Assembly: GCF_050436995.1 (NCBI RefSeq)
Contig: NC_134754.1
Coordinates: 2,411,001-2,475,000 of the forward strand
Length of the DNA stretch: 64,000 nucleotides
Origin: Anticarsia gemmatalis
Taxonomy: Eukaryota > Arthropoda > Insecta > Lepidoptera > Erebidae
Direction of reading: 5' to 3'
The translations under genes and the position numbers were made by a program. Positions 56,446-64,000 of this stretch are shown here, in pieces; within the stretch, counting starts at the first letter, position 1, and every line of letters starts with the position of its first letter. The notes beneath the pieces are model-generated. The model saw nothing but the letters and a program-made list of their open reading frames with translations. It was not told where the DNA came from and ran no database searches.

Positions 56446-59400
56446 CTTCTGAATGTTAATCAAAATATAAAATCTGCTCTTATTCTTTAATAACTATTCA
56501 TCAACATTAACGAAGAAAGCAGATTGTCTGACGCACGCCTTAGGGGATACTTAAATGTTATTGGCATAGTATAATGCGTGTAACTGGTTCTTCTTGTATG
56601 GGAAACAGATCTTTACGATTAAAACGTGATTGATCTCTGATAAAATCGACACTTGGTTCTGAATCATTACGACCTCATTACTTAGTACTTGGTAGGAGAA
56701 GAATGAATAAGCAGGACTGAGATGGTTTTGTACTGAATAAATATACGGTCGTGTTATGTTTCCTTTATATTTTAAGCTTCTGTCTTCTGTAAATCAGTTT
56801 CAAGTTTCATACTACTGGTTTAGTCTTCTCTATTCCTAATGGTTCCTTTCTATTGTCATTTTTTTAGCGTTGTCTCGCGCTTGTATTCTCGTGGGCTTAT
56901 TATAACATCGTTGGTTTATAAATTTTGAATGACGTATTAAGTATTGCTTTGCCAATATGTAACCCTTGTCAACGCTACTAACTATTACTATGTCATTGAC
57001 TATGTCGTCATAGGTCTTACCATTCTTGTTTAGTATTTAAAATTAATGTATTTGTAAATACACTTAATGTTGGCACAATTGTCTACTGTGGCGGTACTTT
57101 ATTACATCAATTTTGGACCCATGTCCTATAAGGTCTGCCAAGTAACGAAATAGTATGTTATTAGAATATTGTATTCTGGTTACGAGTAAAAGCCTACGCA
57201 TTACCTGGAAACGATGCCAGCTGTTACGACTTATAAAACTAGATGTGACCACAATAAATGAACCTCGTGTCTCAACTTTACTAGACTCTTTTACAACTGG
57301 TCTATCACCTTCTTTTAGGGACAATCATGAAGAAAACAACTATACTTCAGATTACCGTAAAATGGGGTTACTTAAAGAAAATTTGGGGCTAATATGATTA
57401 TAGAAATGAGTAAGCTAGCAGTTCAGTTTTCTGGTTCTTGGTACTAAATATAGCTATAAACAAAGTTGTAGCTAATTTTTTTCCATATAAAGTAAGCCCT
57501 GTATTCAAAAGTTACCCCGTTTTACCGAGACTCAAATATTAAGAGTGGAAATCGACATGGCTGAATGACATACTTGTATTACGCGGATCCTCGTGTAACA
57601 TTAATGGCATCATGCATTCCGTCTTGGTCATTTGATGAGTGTCTCAGTGATGACCGATAAACTGTTTAGTATTATCAAATTATGTATTACAGTTTCAATG
57701 CAAACAGTGTTACACAGTGCTATTGCAAACCGATGACATACACCAATGTTGAGGACAATTAAAATCAGAGATGACACCATCCAATGATGAAATGGGTCCA
57801 TATTGACTGCGTTATCGACTAACACCTGCGTTACTACCGATATGGTACCGGACAATACGAGAGGCGCATACAAATGATTCTATATCAGTCATTCAAATCG
57901 TTTCGCAAGTTAATTGGCATTAGGCATTAATAATTACAATGGCATGTTCATGGTTAATTTCCATACGGTTGACCATTGTTGGAGTCGAAAAATACCCCTC
58001 TGGTAAACTAAATAATAAATAGCATTTTTGAAGCATAGCAGACCTGTCTTTCATACCAACTATTGTTTGTAAAAGCAAACTTTCGCGGCGTTATAATAAA
58101 GAGAGATACTTTAAAAGTAAATTTAGCCAAGTATGCGTTTAAAGTATACATATGTTAACTTTGGTAGATACATTTTCTTTTTCATGTAATAAAATTCTCT
58201 TGAAAACAACACAAAAACTGAAAAGCCTGTCTTAACGCATGACATAATTGTTCACATTTTTATAAACCCTTGGCATCGTTATGTTTAATTGTTTTCTTAT
58301 TCAGTGAAATCTTTGCAACCGACAAATTTTAATACGTTGATTGATCGCTCACAATTAAGCAAAGCTATTAACAGTATTTAAGCCAATCGGCAAAATATGA
58401 GCTACAAGACTGTTAGAGAAATATTACAAACATACATTAGACCTTGGGCTTATGGTATTACAAAACTAATTTGTGAGGTAACAGTCACGATGTGTTCTAA
58501 ATCATCGAGATCATTTGAATACAATGCTGGTTTGAAACCTGTCCTGTATTTGGTGTAGTGCCCCCGCGACTGCGGTCAGACAACTCAAACCAGTTTCGGT
58601 GGCTTTGACGGCCTGTTACATATCTTTTGATAAATAATTGTCTTAATCTGCAGCTTACAATATGATTAATTGTGATTATATTTTTCGGTGCACGTGTTTG
58701 GGAGTGACTCAAATGTACTGTGGCACTTTTTGATACTTACACAACTTTCTTTAACTTTACTAAAGCTTGTTTCACCAGTGTCATCGATGGTACACGATAC
58801 ATGTACTTGTAAGCGTATTAGTTGATGTCTAATAACTTATAACTTTGCACTTAAAATGAGCATGTTAATTGGCAAGTCAAGTAGAGTCCCGTTGCTCCAG
58901 AGTTTGCTTTTTTTTATATAATTAAATAGCATTACAGTTATATTTAACAAAACATCTATAACAATATTGTCACTTAAAGAATACATCGTAAATATAACGG
59001 AGTGTGAGTTAAATAGAAAAATAACAGCTGACACATTATGAATTAGTTCCCATGGTTCAATTCCCAGTGGATTTGACACCACCAGTATCATACACGATAT
59101 ACACGATATTTCTTGCAGGTGCGGTGTTATTTTACATTACCTATTTATATTATGACATTCTAATAAGTTGCCACTAACGGTTGTGGTGTCTTATGCTACT
59201 GTTATTATTTTCTATTTTCACTCACTTTTGCACTAAAACGTATGTTAAAAATACTGAAATACGCCTAGAACTACAGCTACAAAGATGCTTAAAATATTGA
59301 GAAAAGCACCGGGCATGCAACGTTAAAGATGTGAGAGCTCAAAGATGGTGTTGAGATTATTATGACTCTATATAAACGTAGATGAGAGATTGAGAAGTAC

Positions 59401-60408
59401 CTTCGTCTTACTCGAAAAGGTTCTTTTTCAATTCGCTTTATTCTACGTCACCATCTGTTAAATATTATCTGGAAGCACAAGATTGTCAAGTTATTTATTG
59501 TAGCTAAATCTTATGATTGTTTTAAAAGTAATCAAATTTTTAAGACCGATCCAAGCACAGATATAAATTTCATAAAACCTGCTCATAGAAAAACCGTCCT
59601 AGTGGTTAACAGAATCATGTTCGGGATGTCCCAAGTACGTAAACCGTTGATTCATTGATCATAATAACCTAACCTTCATACTAATTCAGTACAATTGTTG
59701 GTAAACCTGCTCAAGTCCACAATAGCGCGGATGTGTATCCTGCAGTATGCAATGCCCACGATTCTTAGAACATCGTACTATTTGAATATGTAAGTGATCG
59801 TTGCTTCATACCGAGAAAAGCTTTTGTGTTGTCGTTCGTGTATTATCTGCCTACGATATTGTCATTCATAAATAATAATTTGCTTTGATGAGTAAGGTAA
59901 AGATGTAAATATATTTATTCTAAGTTTTAGTCGCTTTAATGTTTCCGATCTTGAATAATTTAGAACGGTTCAATCGCAACTTACAGTGGTTTTAAAGTTA
60001 CTTTATATTTACTCTTCTGGATTTAGTTTTCTAAACTTGGTTAAGTATTTTAGTCTCGTCACAAGAGACAATATTTAATTTGATATAGAACCATTACATA
60101 TGATAAGAAGTTACTTTCGCGACCAAATGGCACCTTTACTTACAACACGAGTATTTTTGAAAACCTGAAAACTTGCATACAATCTGTGTGCATACAATAT
60201 ATTGAAACAACTATTAAAATCAAAGCTCATTGTCATTCAAACTGCCTATTGATCAAGACTTGATATTCCAAGTAATATCCTTATGCGTCGGAACGTCGCG
60301 TATGAATGTAGATATGCGTCTAATTGTCGCAGGATGTGTGTGTCGGGTACACCTGCTTATGTATGAGAGATGCACCTGACTGTTGCATCTTATTTGTATG
60401 ATATACTA

Positions 60409-60610
60409 GTTCTGGCCCGCGAGTTCATCCGTGGACAATAGTTATATGACTAACTTCCCGCATAGTGTCCATTTCCGAATAAAAATCGTTTCTTTCTCGA
60501 CTGTCAAACTATCTTTAAACCAAATTTCATCTTAATGGGTTCAGTTGTTTAGGCATGGAGAAGTGAGAGACAAACAGGGTTACTTTCGCATTTACAATAT
60601 TAGTGGAGAT
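60409..60610 (-). repeat. Dispersed repeat family Z
   Basis: TTCTGGCCCGCGAGTTCATC, AACCAAATTTCATCTTAATGG, GTTCAGTTGTTTAGGCATGG, ACTTTCGCATTTACAATATTA. This is the clearest copy of the family in the window, reverse to those at 15.05 and 52.4 kb. Confidence 0.75.
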
Positions 60611-61676
60611 TATTATCGTGTTTAAGTTTGTAAGACCGTGTTTATGGGATGTTGTGGGTATGAATTGTATCTAATAAGGCAGGTGGGTCTTCATTCTAGG
60701 TTATTATGAGCAGTTAGTGAAAATGTTCATCCAACAAGCGCAGGTGCGGTTAGTTAATCTACTTGTAAATACATAGATTTATAGATAGAAGACGATAGAG
60801 ATACTTTCGATTTTACTAGTTCTTCCAGATATTTATTTATATAGCAGATCCCTACATAATATTATGTTTATCTACAATTTTACTTGCATAGGTACATTTT
60901 TATGGCTTATATTTTAAATAAACATTCAAATGGTATCTTTAAAGTCCCCGACTTTCTCTCTATCGCAGATCGTAACTCTTTAAGATAAATTGTACTAATA
61001 GAGATAATATCTAACAAGTAAGGATAACCTTCGATTGGTTATCGGGACCCTCGTTTCGCACGAATATTATGCCAATGCCATAGAAAGTTATATCGATGTT
61101 TAAGAAAGGTGGTTTAAATATACCACAAGTTTCAAGCAGCTCAGATATTAAGACAAGCTAATTTTCCATAAAAAATACAAACTAAATCAATCCATAGTTT
61201 GACAGAGTATACTGTACGAAACTTAATTAAAGTGATCTGAAGCTGCTGCATTCGTCATTGTTTATTAAATAGCATGGATTAAAAATAGATGCCTGTGTAC
61301 AGTGTGTATATAATACATGATCAAATAATTATGTTTTAACAAATTAAATAGTAAATACTCTGGATTTACAATCTAATTGATTGGAATTGCAGAACATTGT
61401 TTTGCCTTATAAGTTGCACGTGTATTCATTTGGTCATAGTAACACACGATTTCTCTTGAGTTTACGGTTTAACTTAAACTTTGAATTAATAGATATACCT
61501 ATTACCTAGTAGTAATGGCCTTAGTTAGTAAGTCTTACTTACCAATTTATTTAGCTTTTGAAATCAATAGGGTAGATATTCACAATTGTATTATTATATT
61601 TTTGGATGAAAACAGAAGCCTCGAATTCTTGTTAAGACACTAAAATACTTTTAAAATTTAGTTCTCTTTTTCTTTA

Positions 61677-61740
61677 TCCCACTACTGTCTTACTGCTTCG
61701 TAAGGGTTTTCTCCCAAATCAATGTTAGGCCTTGAATCCA
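61677..61740 (+). repeat. Dispersed repeat family G, decayed
   Basis: CCCACTACTGTCTTACTGCT, GGGTTTTCTCCCAAATC, ATGTTAGGCCTTGAATCCAT match the family in order and orientation. Confidence 0.55.
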
Positions 61741-62132
61741 TTACACATTAAAACTTTATCCTACATTAAACTCTTTAAACTAAACTAAACTATAACATCA
61801 TTCAACCAATTTCAACCAAAAACTACGAACTTGTCTCAATGTAGCAACTCAGCTATAACTCACATTGACCGACATCTGGTACCAAAACACAGTCGATAAC
61901 GAATCTCAGTCCCGCCGTTATTATAATAGAGCTCTTGTCGTGACTATCTACAGAGAAAGTAATGCAGGTGACTGTGAGAACACAACTTTGGAACACCTTG
62001 TACGATTTAGTTAATCTTTTAAAGTTTGTTTGTTTGTTTGTGTGTTTCGTATGAAAACTTCGCTGAAATAGTTTTCATTTTAAAATAACTTTTTTGATTA
62101 AGGTGTTGCCTATTTTTTACTCCTGTGGGAAA

Positions 62133-62173
62133 GCATCCCAATGCTGGGCTAAGGTCTACGTCCTAATGGGGGA
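62133..62173 (+). repeat. Dispersed repeat family G, short fragment
   Basis: CATCCCAATGCTGGGCTAAG, then GTCCTAATGGGGGAG: the first ~40 bp of the family only. Confidence 0.45.
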
Positions 62174-63216
62174 GAAACATATCTATTGAGAGTCTTAAAA
62201 GTCAACTTATAAAATAAATAATTTATTTTTCTTAATTTGATTACAATTTACAATGTTAAGTTAGTCTTAGATATGTAAACGTATCAAGTTGAACAAAAGC
62301 TTTTCGATGACGATGAACTATGCCAGGTAGATATCAGCAATAAGAGTTGTTTAATAGCATTGCATTGTACAAAATTGTTCGCTATTAACAATCAAGGGAA
62401 TACAAACGATCAATTGACTATTTCCACTGATCGTTCCGCAATCAAAAAATTAAAATCTAACCGAATCATCATCACTAACTGGAAGCGAGATTACAAAACG
62501 TTTTTTTGTGAAACTAAAAAATACAAGCCGTGTTAAATAAAAATATATAGACTAGATTTGTTATGCCTTTAAATAGTATTAATAGCACGTGGGGTGATTG
62601 ACCGAAGTGCACAAAAAACTTACAACACCACATCGAAACACGTCCGATGCTTCAAGCTTCAATAATAGTGCCAATTTAGAATCTGCAACTAGTTTTATTT
62701 GGACATTTAGATTCCTTCTTACTTAATCATTGTCTATGCGGAACCATAAATAAATTCACCAGCTAGATCAAACTAGTCTGCCAAGTCATTGCGGCCGGTT
62801 ACAAGGAGCGCTTACAATCATTTGAGGATAGTCAAATTGCGAATAATAATATTCAAAATGTCGTGAGAATGATTTCAAAAGAAGATTTTTGAAATTCTAT
62901 TGTTTAAAATTAATAATATAGTTTTATACCAGTACTTTAGCAATAATTTAGTTGCAAATGGCTCTATTTCGTATTCCACTTGTGAAAAAGTAAAGTAGCT
63001 CTAGGCTGTCACCTTCTTCAATTTCACTTTATGGTTTCTTTTACGCAGAAGATATTAGATTTGGAATTGTTTTCGAAAATAACGTGTTCCAAGTAGGTGA
63101 ATAGGCTAATGACGTGTTTTGGATAATCGCGACGTTTACTGTTGTGCCATCATTTCTTTGTTTGGACGACCTTAAAGAGATGTTTTATTGTACTGTGTAG
63201 ATAACACACAAACTTA

Positions 63217-63330
63217 AGTAAGCTGACTGAATGGTTAGCGTTGACTTGAAGTCAGGAGTCAACAGTGGGAACTGGTTACTTCAAAGGTGCTAATAGACTA
63301 TGGGCCGGCGACCCGTCGGTACCTATACTA
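63217..63330 (+). repeat. Possible tRNA-derived SINE fragment
   Basis: GCTGACTGAATGGTTAGCGTTGACTTGAAGTCAGGAGTC resembles a tRNA D-arm/anticodon-arm order with a degenerate A-box (TGGTTAGCG). It is followed by ACTATGGGCCGGCGACC. The B-box is weak (GTGGGAACTGG), so this is tentative. Confidence 0.3.
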
Positions 63331-64000
63331 TTGGGGTCTTAAATTCCCTTTGTTTGCTTTTAAAATCGCTTTTACACGTTTCGTTACTTGTGTCTAGATA
63401 TTATATATACTTAAAAATATGTGCATAGTTTTACACAAAAAAAAAGACATGAGTCTACGCTATAAAACTAACTCTGCGTTTAGTATTTATGTACTTTCCT
63501 TATATCAATGTAGACGATTATATTTGTGTACTCTGGCAATAACCAATGTTACTACAGTTTAAGTACCATGTCAACATAAATTCAGGCAATCTACAACAAT
63601 ATTGCACAAAACCATCCAATTTTAATAGCCGAATGTTTGGCCACGTGAAATGATCATCATATTGTACTGTTTCAATGTCGACAAAAGGTTAATGACTCAG
63701 AAAATTGATGCCATCTGTGATCCGCTCCCATGTGTTGTGCACACCGTTTGTTATTGTCTCATGATCTTAATGCGACGGTACAATTTTATTACCCAGTAGC
63801 TTGATTTACGCGAAATCTTGGAATCATTTATTGCTTTGATAAAGAACAATAATCATGCTTGAATGCGCTGTGAATCGGAGCCGCCTTGTCTGAATGAGCT
63901 TGATCTTATTTAGACTGAAATGCAAACGTGTTGTAGTGTTATTAAGCAAGTAGCACAACAAAAAGAATACACTTCAGTCGCCTTACGTTATTTCTCAGGC

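Larger units (their letters stand above)
56446..64000. other. Gene-free stretch to window end
   Basis: No coding exon was supported; minus-strand frames of 70-85 codons are within chance. It contains G-family fragments at 61.7 and 62.1 kb, a Z-family repeat at 60.5 kb and a doubtful SINE at 63.2 kb. The last bases (ttacgttatttctcag, ending 63998) resemble a plus-strand splice acceptor, but this cannot be judged without the sequence that follows. Confidence 0.45.

Noticed and set aside
1..64000. CRISPR arrays, operons, phage or viral genes
   Set aside because: None seen. The genes are intron-containing with eukaryotic splice sites, and the repeats are dispersed insect transposable elements.

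Overview
The window is 64 kb of AT-rich animal genomic DNA, almost certainly from a lepidopteran (moth or butterfly). The evidence is: spliced genes with GT-AG introns; a divergent insect ionotropic receptor; a non-autonomous Helitron that starts TCTATACTAATATTATAAAG and ends CTAGT; tRNA-derived SINEs; LINE 3' ends ending in AATAAATGATTT; and several dispersed repeat families that I recognise as typical of Lepidoptera. No bacterial, viral or organellar gene was recognised. Family calls come from reading the translations, not from a search.

Layout. (1) Positions 1-461, minus strand: the first coding exon of a p21-activated kinase, best matched to the insect Pak3 type. It holds the Rac/Cdc42-binding (CRIB/PBD) domain, and the kinase domain lies beyond the left edge. 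(2) Positions 462-22416: about 22 kb without a supportable coding exon. It contains a 521-bp CpG-rich MITE with ~68-bp inverted repeats, a Helitron, SINE and LINE-like fragments, one copy of a TA-flanked MITE family, and two CpG-dense patches (about 7.3 and 9.7 kb) that could be promoters. (3) Positions 22417-28519, plus strand: three exons, all joining in phase 0, of a coiled-coil protein that aligns without gaps to the JAKMIP (Janus kinase and microtubule interacting protein) family. (4) Inside its first intron, on the minus strand (23020-24979), lies a complete two-exon ionotropic receptor of 628 residues, whose stop codon is only 56 bp from the host gene's splice donor. (5) Positions 28520-64000: no further coding exon could be supported. 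This is presumably a very long JAKMIP intron and/or intergenic DNA. It carries a CpG-rich promoter-like region with an ATG-free, donor-ended 5'UTR exon at 35.7-36.0 kb (possibly an alternative or downstream promoter), several MITEs including one element inserted inside another (32.5-33.1 kb), LINE 3' ends and SINEs.

The three protein-coding genes do not form a pathway. Pak3 is a Rac/Cdc42 effector kinase, JAKMIP proteins are microtubule-associated coiled-coil proteins mainly of neurons, and the ionotropic receptor is a probable chemosensory channel subunit that exploits the JAKMIP intron. The most notable points are the antisense nesting of the receptor, with a poly(A) signal that would end its transcript on top of the host splice donor; the ATG-free orphan promoter exon, which shares a 20-base identical stretch with JAKMIP exon 2; and the nested MITE structure.
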